From Erythrophleum ivorense (lineage: Eukaryota; Streptophyta; Magnoliopsida; Fabales; Fabaceae), in contig JAIUCV010000005.1 in NCBI GenBank assembly GCA_026724425.1, positions 32,833,784-32,897,783 on the forward strand: a stretch of 64,000 nt of DNA, written 5' to 3'. The position numbers and the translations under genes are program-made. Each line of letters starts with the position of its first letter. Within the stretch, counting starts at the first letter, position 1. Positions 11,390-25,173 of this stretch are shown here, piece after piece. The notes beneath the pieces were generated by a model that saw nothing but the letters and a program-made list of their open reading frames with translations, had not been told where the DNA came from and made no database searches.

Positions 11390-14300
11390 TATAAATCTTG
11401 TTTTTTAGAAATTAAATCGAAACCTCTATTGTGGTATAAGAAGAACACTACAACAAAATAAATTAAGGCCAACTAGGAGTAAAATGTTAATTAAAGCATC
11501 TAGAAATATGGATAAAAAATTAAGAATGGCCTAAAACTGGAGGCAGATGGCCAAATAGAGTAAATCGAAAACCTGGTGGTAAAATTGTATGTAATTTTGA
11601 GTAACTTTTTAAAAACTAAAAAAAAGAGATTTTAAATGGTAAAATTGAGCTCACTAGGGTTTTCAAAAGTCCAAAAAACCATAAGGATCATTAGAATAGT
11701 TAATACTCTTCCAGTGTACAATTTAAGTCATTGGTTGACCTGAACTTTCACCAAATCATTTTGAATTATTCTGAAACTTATAAAATTAAAACAAAATATT
11801 TTTAATAAACTAGAATGATGGAAAAGATAGTTCTAAAAAAGGATTCAAAATGAACTCAAATGAATAAATGGAAATGGAAGGATATAATGGAAATTTTGTA
11901 AAATGTTATAAAACATCCCCATTGCTTCTATATACCTTATGCCACCTTCTAGCTCATTCTATAATTAACCTAATTTTGCCCCAATTTAGAACCAAGGATG
12001 TGGGGAAGGAACCATGGAAGAGGAAGGAAAAAAGCTTCACAAAGATAATCAAATATGGAGTTTTAGCCTATCTTGCTCTTGTAAAAACTTTTCTACTCCT
12101 TCTCTTTCTTTATATCATTTTAGTTTTCTAAAAAGTAGAGTTTTGTGGTTGAACTAGTGAAAAAAGAAAAGAATTTGGAAAACCATTAGTAGCACAAGAA
12201 TCTCCATTTTGACAAGGAATTGAACGAGGTATGATTCCATTTGTAAAACTTGCTCTCCCTTGTTCTTCCATACTTCCTCATGTTTGGCCAACTTAAGAAG
12301 AACAACAAGGGAATTGGTTTTTGATTGAAGCATAATGGGAATTGGGATTTTGAAATGTGGAGATTAAGAATATACCATTGAAATTAATTAAGAAGCTATA
12401 GAATGTAGGATTTGATACTTAGGGTTTTGATTGCACTTTAGAAAGTATGAAACCTTAGAAAGGTATTTCAAACCATATGAAATCATAATTGATCTATAAA
12501 GAGGCTAGGGAATATCTACAAATGCCAAAAATCCCAAGAAGAATCACAAAACTTCCTTAGCTTTCAATGGAGATGTAGGTTCAAGAATGAAGGGTAATGG
12601 GTACCTAGGAAGAGTTTTCAATGATTCTAAAGTTATAAATGGCATAGATATAAATTACAAACACTAAAGAAATAATTGGTTTGAATTTATAGACCTTGTT
12701 TTGAAAGCTAAAATTTTAGGGTTTAATTATGTATAAAAAAGCAACTTGATGTTAGGCTCCTTAAATTAAGTTTATGATGGCTCTAATAAGTAACAATAAA
12801 GTCATATAGCTCATATGGGGTGAGGCCTTGGAGCCAAGATATTGATTTATAAGAGTTACTTCATTATGTCATTTAATTGAACCATATGTGAGCTTAAGGT
12901 TTTAGTTAATTTGTATAAGGCTTAAATAAGTACAAGCAAGGTTCCAATGTTAATTTTGTGCTTCATTTGATGTGTCTAGGCCAAGCAAATGAAATTTCAC
13001 TTAAGTGTAGGTGTGAGGCCATGGAACTAAGTCAAGGAACAAAAGGGAATTAAGTTAAACTCTTGTGTTAAGGTAGTTCTTCATCCGTTTTTGTATATGT
13101 ATGTTGGTTGCTTGAGTGTCTTGAATTGCTTGTATGTATTATTTGCCAATTATAGGTATTATTGATTGTTTGATGATCATATGTAATTGTAAGACATTTG
13201 ATTGCATTTGAAATTGCTTTGGCTCTTAAAATAGGTGAGGTTGTGCTAAAATCTCTTAAAATAGGTGAGGTGAGGCCAAAAGTCCCTAAATGTGAGTGAG
13301 ATTAAGTCAAAAATCTCAATTATGAGTGAAGTTAAACTAAAAGTCTCTAAAAAGGGTAAAGTCAAACAAAAAGTCCTAAATTATTAAGTTAAACTAGATC
13401 AAAAGCCCTTAGAATTTGTTTTTGCTCTTGATGGAACTTTATGATCCCTAATGCATGAATATGTATGATAATTGGATGTGTGACATGCACATTTGCTTTC
13501 TTTGACCTTGAGTTTTTCATATATGTATGCTTGAATGATGAATGAGCTATTGAAATTCTTTGAATCTCACTCTTTCTCTTATTTTCCTGAACCATATCTA
13601 GGTAGTTTTCAAGGAAGCAAGGATGTTGAGCAAAAAGCCTAAAAAGAACTATTTTGACATTAGTTTAAGTTTTAATCCATATTTTCGCATATATAGTGAT
13701 GTAAATGTATATTTTGATATATGATCAATCCCACACACTTAAACATATAAGACTATGATGTATAAATTATTTTTGGATGTAAATATATGAAATTATGTTA
13801 TTTAACTTTTGAGTTCCACATTATGTATGTATATAATGACAAGTGGGAGTGTAATTTTGAGTTGCATGGCTTTTGAGACATGTTGGACTAGCCATATATG
13901 CTACATTTACCATTTGAAACATGCCTAAATGGAGACATGGCATAATATGGTTCAATTAGAATCATTTGGACTCAAATTTTGCATTCTTTGAGGCATAAAA
14001 TGTTCATGAACCTTTGACAAACCAAATAGAAAAATTTTAGACTAAAACATGGCAGTATTTAGAGCACATCTAAAGCTTTCCACAGAATTAAATAACAATT
14101 TTTGAAGCTTTGTAAAATTTATTATGAATTTTTGAAATCAGTTGTTTTCTATATAATTTTTGATACACTATTTATATGGTTCTATTTCTATTTTTATGGG
14201 TTTTAGAGGACCAAATGAACTTGTTTTGACCTAAAATTTTTATAGTAAATAGTTTTTATTATAAGTTTTTCGCAGCCATCGATTTTACACATATCGGAAT

Positions 14301-14598
14301 TGTATAGCTCAAGTTATGATTTTTCAAAATTTAACCCCCATTATGTGTTAAAGTGGTGAAAATGGACATACGAAGCAACCTACAAAATTTATGCTTCTAT
14401 TTGTGATATTATAAGCCTAACAAACTTGTTTAGCATGAAATTGGAGAATAAAATGATGAAAATTTATGTTTAGGCACAATTGGATTATTAAGGCTTTTAA
14501 TGACCATTATTTTCACTGTCAAAAGTGTGAATTTGAATAATTGTTGCTAAATGAGAGATATGGCATGAGATTTCTATATAATTTATAATGGTATGATA
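11390..14598 (+). mobile_element. Solo LTR, copy 2 (LTR-2), inside copia RNase H
   Basis: It is bounded by a perfect 5-bp duplication GTATC (11385-11389 and 14599-14603). The left end TATAAATCTTG is a mutated form of the family's TGTAATACTTGG, and the right end is GGTATGATA. At 3209 bp it has no coding frame of note. Shared landmarks with the other copies include a TATATACCTT TATA-like site near 11925, the minisatellite at 13232-13410, and repeated phrases such as GTTATGATTTTT and ACCAAATGAAC in the last kilobase. Removing it rejoins the copia RNase H. Confidence 0.8.
13232..13410 (+). repeat. ~31-bp minisatellite in LTR-2, about six units
   Basis: Units include GGTGAGGTGAGGCCAAAAGTC, GTGAGATTAAGTCAAAAATC and GTGAAGTTAAACTAAAAGTC, with linkers such as TCTCTAAAAA. 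The spacing is close to 30 bp. Corresponding arrays are at 9103-9290 and 53463-53643; LTR-3 lacks a clear one. Confidence 0.75.
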
Positions 14599-14603
14599 GT
14601 ATC

Positions 14604-16553
14604 TATGTGTTTACTATTGTTATGATACCAAAGGACTTTAGTGTAGGTTATAGCTTCTCATCATCATTATTAATCAATATCAAACTCACTGTCCCATTAA
14701 TGATCGATCCCCAAATGTTTCATTATCCTCTTAAGCCATATAACTTCTTACACTATTGCAAAATATGCAATAAACTATACTTATGTGGTAAATAACACCA
14801 ATTATGTTTGCTTATTACTATTCAAGATATGATATTATTATTCAGTAAGAATGTATACTAAAAACTTGATTTTGTGCATTTAGATCTCCTCTTTAAATCA
14901 CATTGGAGTATCTTTTTAAGTACAATCACTTACTTAACAATACAATGTATAGTTTATAACATCCTATAAGTATCTTAAGATTCTCTTAATCGGGATTTGA
15001 ATATTAGTAGCTCACAAGGTCAATTGTTAATAAATGTCCAACTTTGGACACATCATTGCATACAATATCCAACAACATTATAATAAGAGACTTTTTACAT
15101 AGTTTTCAATGTAGATTCAATTTAAAGACATATCTTACAATTTAGACCATCACTTTTGCCATAAGAATATTGATGGGTTTATAGTTTTTTATGCTAAACT
15201 GCTCTAGAAATTTCTAAATGTAATTCTCTTGTGAAAAATATGTTAATTTTTTCAAGAAATTTCCTTTAATTTAATTTCAAGGACATACTTTATTTTACCT
15301 ATCTCCTTCATTTTAAAATTCAAAGATAACTATTCTTTAATGTCTATTAAAGAATATTGACCATCGCCAACTAATGGCATATTATCTATATAAAGGATAA
15401 TATTCCAACATTTCTTTCAAATTGCCTAATATATATATAATAGTATACATTAATCATTTAAAATTCATATAAGGTTACTGTTTAATAAAATCTCAAATAC
15501 CACTATCTAAATGATTGTATCAATTTGTAAATAGACTTTTGGAGCTTACAAATTTTATGCTCTATTCTTTTTCAATGGAACCTAATATTTGTTCCATGTA
15601 TTTTCTTCATTTAGTTCTCCATTTGAAAATTTAGTTTTTCACTTCCATTTGATGTAATTGCAAGTTCAAACATGCAAATATATAGATAGGATAAGCCTAA
15701 CTAAAATAAATTATACAATAGGTGAGAATGTATTTTCCAAGTTTATACCTTTTTATTTTATATATATATATATATACATCTTATAGTAACTAAATATGTC
15801 TTATATCTCTCAATTGCCTCACCTGTCTTTCTATTTATTTTAAGAACCATTTGTTTTTAATTGCCTTTTAGTCAGATGGATCAACTAAATCCCAAACATG
15901 GTTTGCTCTCATCATATCTATCTCTTATTTCATTGCTATTATTCAATCTTCTTTAATATAGCATGATTAAGCCTTTTGAATTGTGTTTGGCTTTTTATTA
16001 TCTAGTTGAGTACCTCTGAGTGTTGCCTTTTCAATCTTAAAATGATGTTCGGCTTTATAATTTTGATGAGCCTAATATGGATGTTGATTTATAATATGGA
16101 TGTTAAGCACTATAATTTTACATGATTGAAGGGAAATGCTTTATAACTTAAGCTATATGTATAGTTAATCTAAAACATACTTAAGCGTTCAACATTCAAT
16201 AGTTTATGGTTATCCTTAAATAGTGGACTTATCTATGCAACACTCTCATGTTGCACCAAGTTCTTACTTAGATTAACAAGTTGAGAGTCTACTACTTGTT
16301 CTCATTATCTTGATTTTATCTTTCATAAAGTAACACATCCCTGTCAATCTCTTCTCTAGTAGGGAATTCATTTTTTTTAAAATGTAATATCTCACAACTC
16401 AATTTCAGTTATATTTTCACTCATGTTTTCACCAATGAAAAATGTAACCCATTGATTATTTTAAGTACTTAATAAAAAGACATCCCTTGCCCTTTGGGCT
16501 TAATCGTCATGCTTATGTGAACTATCATAGACATAAATAACTGATCCTATGGT
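14604..16553 (-). pseudogene. Copia reverse transcriptase and RNase H, decayed
   Basis: Read on the minus strand. Near 16550-16480 is the post-integrase segment GSVIYVYDSSHKHDD. From about 15960 comes the RT start (NHVWDLVDPSD, KAIKNKWFLK). At about 15740-15500 are YKLGKYILTYC, LQLHQMEVKN (usual LHQMDVKTAF) and MEQILGSIEKE. The YVDD region is degraded (YIDN near 15390), followed by LSLNFKM and KYVL. RNase H pieces follow: EVIWLKRIMKHLG near 14750 and SKHID at the LTR-2 junction. Many stops and frameshifts mean no protein can be made. It was separated from its integrase by LTR-5. Confidence 0.8.
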
Positions 16554-16558
16554 ATTAG

Positions 16559-19500
16559 TGTGAGATTCCCAAAATTAGACCCTTAATTAATTCAATATTA
16601 GATGAATTAAAAAAATTATAACATGGAATAATATAGGATTTTTTGGAGTTTTAGGTACAAGGAAAGTTGAAAAAATTATGTAATACAATAAAATTTTATG
16701 GGGCCAATTAAGGATTTAATAGGAATTATTAGAAACTTTTAGGAATTATTATAGGAAATTAAATAAGAAATAATTAAAAAATAAATTTCCATGAATTCCC
16801 TCGAATCTTATGACCTTAAGAATATAAAAATATTATTTAAGAAATAAAAATATTTAGGTGAAAATTAAGAGTTAAATTATAATTATTAAAAGTTTAGAGT
16901 AAAAATATGCAATTTTTACTAGAGCCCAAAATATAATTTTTGTTAAAAGTGAAAATTTGACAACTTGGAGAAGAAGTTAGAGACTTAGACCATGTAAAAA
17001 GAAAAAAGAGAGTGAGAAAGAAAAAAGAATAACAATAATAATTTCTTAAAAGCATTGAAAATATAAATTAAAATTACTAATATAAAAGTTTAGGTTAGAG
17101 TTAATTAAAATAGGAACTAATATTAATTTACCAATAGACTTGAATGAAACACATTTAGGCATATAAGAACAAGTAATCTATTAAAATTAGTAAAAAGGTG
17201 GCGTCATAGTTTGTGAAATTGGAAAAGTGCAATATGCAAATAATATAGGTGATTATTACTAAAATAAATTATGTAAATTTTGTATGCTGAAATTTTAGCA
17301 AATATAATTATTTGATTTTGGTATTTTACTATGCTTAGTTCAAACTTAAAGAATATACGAAATAATCATATTCTAATTATTTAGTAAAATTAGAGTTAAT
17401 TTAATATCTTGCTAAACAATAAATAAACTTTAATAAATTTATCTAAGAAATATACTTTTTTGGGGATATTGAAAATACAATAATTTAAAATTCTAGGAAT
17501 TAATAACCAAAAGATCTAACTAAAGAATTGTTATAAAAATAAGCATATCACAAATTTAGTATATAATATTATATGCTTTGTATATTCTAATTATAACTTA
17601 ATAATATAAAAAGGAATGATATAATATACATTATAGATGCAGACATATTTATATATGGTGTTGATTCCAGCGAAATGCAATTTACAAGTTGCAAGGTTTC
17701 GAAAAATAACAATAATTCAAGATATATATATATATATTTATAAAACATATATGAGTAATATATGTTGATATCATATAATTTATGAAGTAATAGCGGGGCA
17801 TGAATTGGATAATAGAAAATAAAATAAAATAAAAGAGAAGTGGCGTGCGGGGCATGAATTGGACATGTGAAATTTTGGAAAAGAATTCATACAATATTGG
17901 TAAATTATAGCATTGGCATATTTGAATGAAAAAGTAAGAAAACTTTTGCGGGAAGCAAGCTTAACGTGATGTTAGCGTAAATGAATCATCTTCCTTACCT
18001 CATTTTAGTTTCAGCGAAGCATATAATAAAAGCAACAATAAATGAAGTGTAAGCTTGGAGGAATTTCATTCGAAAGCTTCACCTATAAGTAGGGGTCCTC
18101 TTCTTTCATTTGAGCACAACAAGCAGCTGAAATCGTTCATAAAGTGAAGCAGCGAAATGGAGCCGTAGAGGGTCTTAGAGTTAGAAGAAATTGAAGGGAA
18201 AAGAATGAAATGAGTGGGCTTAATTTAAAATAAAAAGAAAAAAAGTCAAAACACTTTTTATCTTTCTTTTAACTTTACAGTTGTCGAGAAAAGATAATTG
18301 CAAGGGATCCATATTTCAGCAAAATGGTGAGAGAGAGGAGTAGCGAGAGGCATGAGAAAGAGAAAGTAAGCAAGACAGAGAAGAGACACAGAAGGAGAAG
18401 AAGAATTTAAAAGAAAAAAATTGAGCCAAGAACACACACTAATGTAAGGGTTTGTATAGTTTAATGAATCTTGAGCTACATAATTGTAAGGAGAATATAT
18501 TTATAATTATATTTATTTTGACTTTATTTGATATGACATTAAACAAAAAAGAATACCTTTATATTTATATGTTTGGTTAGATATTAGTGAATAAATAGAA
18601 TGTAAAAATGAACAAATAACAAAAATACTTTTAATTTTAAAAAAATGAAATTAATTTACATTAAAAATTAAATTTCACGGCCCTGAAAAATTTTCAAATC
18701 AGCCATTTCGAAACCTAGTCTCCGTTCGACCTTGTTCGACCTTGTGCTTTCCGTCAAACATCTGCAGCAGGGACGGTTGCTCCGTCCTGTCTGTCAGAGA
18801 TCAATAGCTCCATCAGGGTGAGTTGGTGTTGCTCATGTGACGGATTGGAGAACTCACCTACTTTGGATGATGGCAACTGGGGTAGGCTTGCACGACGATG
18901 AGGAATGAGAGGTACAACGACGACAGGGCTTCCAGTGAATAGGTCGAAGGAAAATGGTGGATGTCGAGGTTAAGCTCTGCTGTGGATCAATTATGTGGGC
19001 ATCCATGTAATTGCAATCTAGGGGCAAACTAAACTTTTGCAATTTGGCTCAAAATCACAAGCAACATTACACTTAATGGTGACAAGCATTCAAATGCATC
19101 AATGGATTACAACATAAACCCCAACGCTCAACCAAACAGGATAAAGCAATGGTTTACATTGCCTTTTGCGTTTGCGCAGGTTGATCCAAATAAGGCGTTA
19201 GCATATAAGGATAGCTTAGTTATCTTTTTTTATCCTTTCACTTTTGCTTGAATCACTATATGATGATGGGAATTAAGAAATTTATTCTTAAATAATGGTA
19301 TGAATAATGTAGCAGTCTATCATTAAATGTTGGTATAAATAATTTGGGAATTTACTATTAAATGTTTGCTGTGTTTAATTTAGGAAGTTATTATCAAATG
19401 GTTGGTATGTTTAATTTAAGAATTATTATAATTCTTGGGGTTTTTAATTTATAAGCAATTGGTTGCTTTTATAAGCTCTTTTGAAACCTTAAAAATTTAA

Positions 19501-21562
19501 TTCATGTAATATATCATTTAATCCCTGAACAAAAGATATTTTCGACCCCATTTATAGATGATTGAAAAATAAATTGTTCCTATACATAGATAACCATGAT
19601 ATTGAAATATCTTGATTTTTATGCATAGATGCTTAAATCCAAAATAATTCCTATGCATAGATGACCTTAGCACTGGGAGTACCTTGACATAGACCTAACA
19701 TGGACTTAATTAAGACACTAAAGACATTAAAAAACATGATAAATAGGAAAAAAAATGGTTCCATTAAAATTTGTACAAGCAATTAATGATTTCCTAAACT
19801 AGCTTTAGGAGCATGCATAATAATATTTTGTAAATTATCTATTGTAATTTATGATTTTATTTATTGATTGTTATTTATGCTCTTGTTGCCTACTGATCGT
19901 TTATATTACATAAAGTAATTAGCACTCCTTATGATATATGACTTGGATAATTTAGAATGTTAGAATTTAGTAATGTAATAATACATGTGGTTATAATATG
20001 TATTTTAATGTTGGTTGAATGATAAATACTTGTCTACGTACTATGCTTGAAATAAGTTTCTATAAGGAAAAGGAAATTTAAGGATAAAGATAGAGTTCTC
20101 ATGGAATGGACTCCTGCTAGGAGATAGTTTTTGAAGACGGGATTCTATGAATTCCCAATTTTATAATAAGTCTCCAATAAATAGGATTCTCAATGGAGAA
20201 AATTTCAATAAGAAATAGTCTTTATCCATAAAGATGGAGTTACTATTTATATGAAACAAAGGATATGATCATTTGAAATCAACCTGAGAGTTATAGTTCC
20301 TTAGGAATTAAAATCCTACTCTTTCAAGGACAAGGTTTTCACAAGGGGTCACAAGAGAGTTGGGAGGCACTCATGTGATTTTAAGTTTTAGATTTTAGGT
20401 TAAAATTTATTGATCCACTTTAGGGGACATCCTAGTTATATTTACTTTTGTCCATAATAATTCCATTAATTATAATGATTAACAAGAATAGTCTTCCTCC
20501 TTGAATGGCACTGAAAATCTTGATCTCACATTAAGTAGTATGAGATGCTTGGTGTGTTACCTATAATTATGAAAACCTAAGCTTGTACAAGTGGTATGGA
20601 ACATTTGATACGAGGCTTGTGGATATGTTTTCTTTATAACTAGCTCTTTCAAGGTAGGATCATCTATGTCTCCTTAAAAGGATATATACAAAGGATACTC
20701 ATTGAAGTATTGTTTAGGCTCTATGAATGAAGTGATAGTAGTGGCACACCAGATTGTATTTTATGCAATACATAAACAACAGAAATAAGAAATTGAGCCT
20801 ATTATTATCATGTTGAAATTATACTTACAAAAGATCTTGTCATAACTATGTTATTATATTTGATTATAATTTTACACGATATATTGATCACCATGCAATA
20901 TATGATATATTATTATACTTGAATATGGTTAATTTAGCATATTGCTATTGTAATATAATTGAACATGTTATGTACATGGTTATATATTCTACACAATTGT
21001 CTTCATATAAGAATATTTTTATACATGTATCTATTTGTTGTATTATATTTGCTATTTTTATATGTCATAGATAGGGGAATTAAAAGGAAAGGGTTTTTTT
21101 TTTGCACATATGGCAGTTAGATCGTCACTAATTTTCAAAATTAAATTGTGTTCTTATGAATAATGCAAATTCTCACTACACTTGATGACATGTTTAGATA
21201 GGGACTTTAATTCAGAGGATATTGTGCTGACAATAAATTAACGTAATTGAAATAGGTCAAAGTCAAATCAATATGGGAATTAATGTCAACTATAAAGCTA
21301 AGACAATTAGATAATGGTTATTTTAGAATGTTTAAAGTAATAATAATGAGACATTGATATGTGTTCAGTGATTAATTGTACATTTATATTATAGTAACTA
21401 AACTCTATGATGGTCTCATTTATAATTATGTAACTTACAAATATTAGATGTATAAAATTAGTTACTTGATAGGCAGTCAAAAAAAAAATTAATACTAAAA
21501 ATTTTGCTACTCTAATAAATAATTAGGAAGTGTATAGCACTCCTTGAAATAAGGATGTTCCA
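16559..21562 (+). mobile_element. Long non-coding LTR-like insertion (LTR-5) in copia
   Basis: It interrupts copia between the integrase tail (FKHLK just right of 21563) and GSVIYVYD (left of 16553). It starts TGTGAGATTCCC and would end AAGGATGTTCCA; flanks ATTAG (16554-16558) and TTTAA (21563-21567) match in only 3 of 5 bases, so edges may be off by a few bases. A TATA-like CTATAAGTAG lies at 18082-18091, followed by a leader-like GAGCACAACAAGCAGCTGAA, typical of a gypsy LTR promoter on the plus strand. It is a different family from LTR-1 to LTR-4. At 5.0 kb it is long for a solo LTR, so it may hold further insertions, such as the less AT-rich island at 18690-19200. Confidence 0.55.
18690..19200. 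other. Less AT-rich island inside LTR-5, origin unclear
   Basis: Base composition changes sharply against the AT-rich flanks, with CG dinucleotides (TCCGTTCGACC, GCACGACGATGAGG, GCGTTTGCGCAGG) and a short direct repeat TTCGACCTTGTTCGACCTTG. A minus-strand frame (18854-19042) shows no domain. Flanking ATGTTTGGTTAG (18570) and CAACCAAACAGG (19130) are partly inverted, suggesting a small DNA transposon, but no target duplication was established. Confidence 0.35.
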
Positions 21563-23400
21563 TTTAAGATGTTTAAAATAACTTATTATCTATCCATAAT
21601 TTTATAGGATGTGGAAGTGATTGATTAGAAGGCACTCAGTTAAATTTGAATGCATCAATTTATAACTCATCACCCTAATAAAAAAATGGATAAATTTGCT
21701 TAAGCCAACACTAATCTAACCATTTCAATGTTTTTATTCTTTCTCTCACTATCTCCATTTGCTATAGAGTGTTAAGAATCATTAACTGTCACATGATTGC
21801 TTTTTTTTTTTTTATAGAGCCTATTGAACTAATCTGACAAATATTCACATCCTTGGTCATAAATTAAAGTTTTAATTTTTTTATCTATTTGATTCTCAAC
21901 CATATTCATATAACGTCTAAAATACTCAAGTGCTTCTAACTTATAAGAGATTAAATGAATTTAACTATATTGAGAATAATTGTCAACAAATGTAATAAAA
22001 TATTGAGCTCTACATCTTTGCCTTCACACATTTTAGACCACATATATTAGCATGAATTAATTGCAATGGATTTTCACCCCTAGTTCTTTTTTCAAATAGT
22101 TTTTTAATTGCTTTACCTACTAGGCAACATTCTTACAATGACATTTCTAAACTAGAAATGATCCTTGTAGTTTTTCCTTTTGCTAGTTTATTCATTTTCT
22201 CTTGGCCTATATGGTCTAGCCTAGGGTGCCAAATGTTCATATAAAAAACTAGATAGAAAGTAGAGTATTTGGTAAAGTAATCATATTAATAATTGTACCT
22301 AAAACAATAAAACTATCATAAATAAAACTAGAATCAAATTCATTGTCCCTTTTCAAATCTTAATAGATTTGTCATTGAAAAATTAGCACTAAATCTCAAA
22401 TTAAGAAGAGAAATATGAGATGTTAAATTTTATTGGATCTTTAAAGTGTATAAAAACATTACATTGGATGAGGGTTCATTATCCATGCAAAACTAATTTT
22501 GTATGTTCTGATCCCTTTTACTTTGGTTCTTGCATTCCTTATTACATAAAGTTATTTGCTTTTGAAAACAGTTGATGGTATTCCACAAAAGATTCATGAT
22601 CCTTAGTAATGTGGTCCGTGAGAATCATGTTTTGCTTAATGCAATCATAAGCAAAATGATCCATTGTCTAACAAATATAATATTTGACTTTGATCATGCT
22701 AAGCTTCTTTCCATCAAGCTTGCCTCTCTTCTTAAATTAATTTTTTGGCCTTATTAAAATGGTAGCCAGATTTTTTCTTATTATGAAAGTGTTATCCTTC
22801 TATTGCATTGACTTTGAAGTCATAGTAGTCTCAGTAATATAAGCATGTCCAAGGACTCTAGTAGCTTCCAAGTGTTCATCCCAAGCTTTCTATGACAAAA
22901 AATATCACGAAAAAAAGTGATGCTTTCTTTATGGGTCAAATTCACTTTCATATGTTCTTAACTGATAAAAAGAGATTTTATAATAGTCTAAACTTACTAT
23001 TCATCAATAAGGATTTGGCTAGTTGAGTTCAGTCCTTTAATTGTTAAGCTTTTTGATTTGATTATAAAGGTACCACAAAACAAGTCCTTAAGGGCTATTT
23101 ACATGGCTTGAACAGTCGAATATGACTTGTACTTACATATGAAGTTATTAGCTATATTGCCTAGCATAGTTATGCAAGCAATGTTGTCCTTTCCTTTTTA
23201 ACCAAAAATTCTAGATCTCTCATTTGTTGAGTTATACTTTCATGTCTAGACCCCTATATAACATTATTTAATGGTTTTTTAGTATCTTATTCTTTTCAAG
23301 GATATAAGAACCTTACAGTGTCATTAATTCCTAATTGCACTATTTAGCTTATCACTTTTATTAAACTAGGCAATGGTGTTTGTATTAGCCATAATCATAA
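21563..23400 (-). pseudogene. Copia gag, zinc knuckle and integrase, decayed
   Basis: Read on the minus strand. Gag-like residues lie from about 23300 (MRDLEFLVKKE; later AWDEHLEATRVLGHAYI). A broken zinc knuckle is near 22680-22640 (TMDHFAYDC, first Cys pair damaged). The GAG-pre-integrase segment is at about 22230-22030 (WHPRLDHIGQEKMNKLA, ECCLVGKAIKKLF). The integrase core runs from 22000 to 21600: FVDNYSQYS, LEALEYFRRYMNMVENQ, KIKTLIYDQGCEYLSD (DRGxEY motif), NGDSERKNK and PIKLWIDNK. Interrupted by several stops. The protease region (about 22560-22260) is not recognisable. A poly-A run near 21806-21817 lies inside the integrase remnant. Confidence 0.82.
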
Positions 23401-25160
23401 CAAGATCTCTACAAAGACATAGTACATAATAACTATGTATACACAATGCTACATATATATATATATATGTAATGAACTTAAACTAAAATAATAATAATAT
23501 TGTTAGGTTCATGATTGAAAGTTTATATTTGTTTTAGTTCCATCACATCTATCCTAAAAATGTTATTATCTTTCTATCGAATTTATCTGTAAATATTGTT
23601 TAAGTTATATTTCTCAAATGAGCCTTAAGTTTCTAATCTAAAAATTCTTACTCCATAGAGTATTTCTTATATTTTACTATTAAATTTAGTTCTCAAATGA
23701 GTCTAAGTTTGCTAATATAAGAACTTTCACTTAATAGGATATTTCTCTTATATATTTGGCTAATTTATTTAATTCAACGGGTTCATGAATTGCACTAGTA
23801 TCAAAATCACATTTGAATAGACTTCATTCTAAAAATGTTTATTTTTCCTAAAATATCTTCTTTTCGGCCATCAAGGGCTCATTTTCAATTACAAGGGTTA
23901 CTCCATCATATATTGGAAAATATGCTTTGCACATTTGATCAATCTCTTATAGTGAACACTTTTTTCATGCACATCATGCCTAAAAAAAAATTGTATTTCT
24001 CATATTTAAAAATGAGAAAGCAAAGTGACTTATCAACATTTGTGATAACATGATGTTCCTTATGAAACTCTTTCTCTTATGCACACTAATTAAGAGATAA
24101 GTTTTAGTCATTATTTATCTTTTAACTTTCTTCCTAAAATCCTCATTAATTGATGTTTACTAAACATTATCTAGGAGAGTGTTGATTAAACCTAAGATCC
24201 ATGGGAGGTGATTTTCATCTTTAGATTAGTCTAAAGGGCATCTTAAGTGTTCAATGTGTGTTTAAGCATGACTAAAACGTGTCCAAATATAGTCAAATCA
24301 TATACCAATATGTGGAGTATGAATTTAGGGATTTTTTAGGAACAAAAGAAAAACCCAAAAACAATCCTTCATGAGCCCTTACATATCCTCTCAAGGTTCT
24401 ATTTAAACAAAATGGTTGGAAATTGGAAAATGTGGGAAGCCCATGCACTACCTTAGGGACATTTTTTCGCAACAATTTTCCCACCTTTAGACTCCTCTTA
24501 ATCTTCTCTTTCTATTGGTGTGCCTACATAGCCCAAGGAGGAGGAGGACCTTATATGTCACATATGCATATGATCCTTGTCTATCTTCTTTAACCTCTAG
24601 ACTTATTTTTTCTCAAATTTCTAATTTTTTTTCAATTTTGGGATAAAAAATTTGTGAAGTCATATATCATTCATTTCTTGTCTAAATTGGACAAAGTATA
24701 TGTCATTGGAAAGCTTGCAAAATGAACATTCCAAACATCTAAGGTTTACATAGAGTTATGGCCCGAGGAAGAAATGTTAGCCTTCGAAAATAAATTGGTT
24801 GAACATATTTTCTAGAAAAACATATTCAATGCCCTAACTTTGAATGTCATAACTCAGTCAATTTGCATCTAAATGAGATGAAATTGATGGGATTGGAAAT
24901 TTTATGTATCAAGCTCTCTAATCATATATGATTTACAATAATTGGTGGTTTGTGGTGAGAACACCAACCCTCACTATGTAAGCTTCATTCAATTTAAAAT
25001 CATGTCATAATATGGTCTTTATCAAATTTTTCCATTTGAGGGATTCTAAGGTTTAATTATGAATATATATGCAATTTTCATTCTCTGTCTCTAATTGCAT
25101 AAAAATAAAGCTTGTAATTCACGCATTCATTATAGGGAATAGAAAAATCGAGCCAACCTA
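23401..25160 (-). other. Non-coding leader of the copia element, with an 80-bp duplication
   Basis: It lies between gag and the primer-binding site and is longer than usual (about 1.75 kb), so other insertions are likely but not identified. A tandem duplication of about 79 bp is visible: TTCTCAAATGAGCCTTAAGT at 23611 recurs as TCTCAAATGAGTCTAAGT at 23691, each followed by a TATTTCTnnTAT stretch. Short open frames at 23835-24053 and 24293-24484 show no domain. Confidence 0.45.
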
Positions 25161-25173
25161 GCTCTGATACTAA
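25161..25173 (-). other. Primer-binding site of the copia element
   Basis: On the minus strand this reads TTAGTATCAGAGC, one base from the canonical TGGTATCAGAGC core that pairs with initiator methionine tRNA, directly after an LTR ending in CA. It fixes the orientation of the copia element and the inner LTR edge at 25174. Confidence 0.75.
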
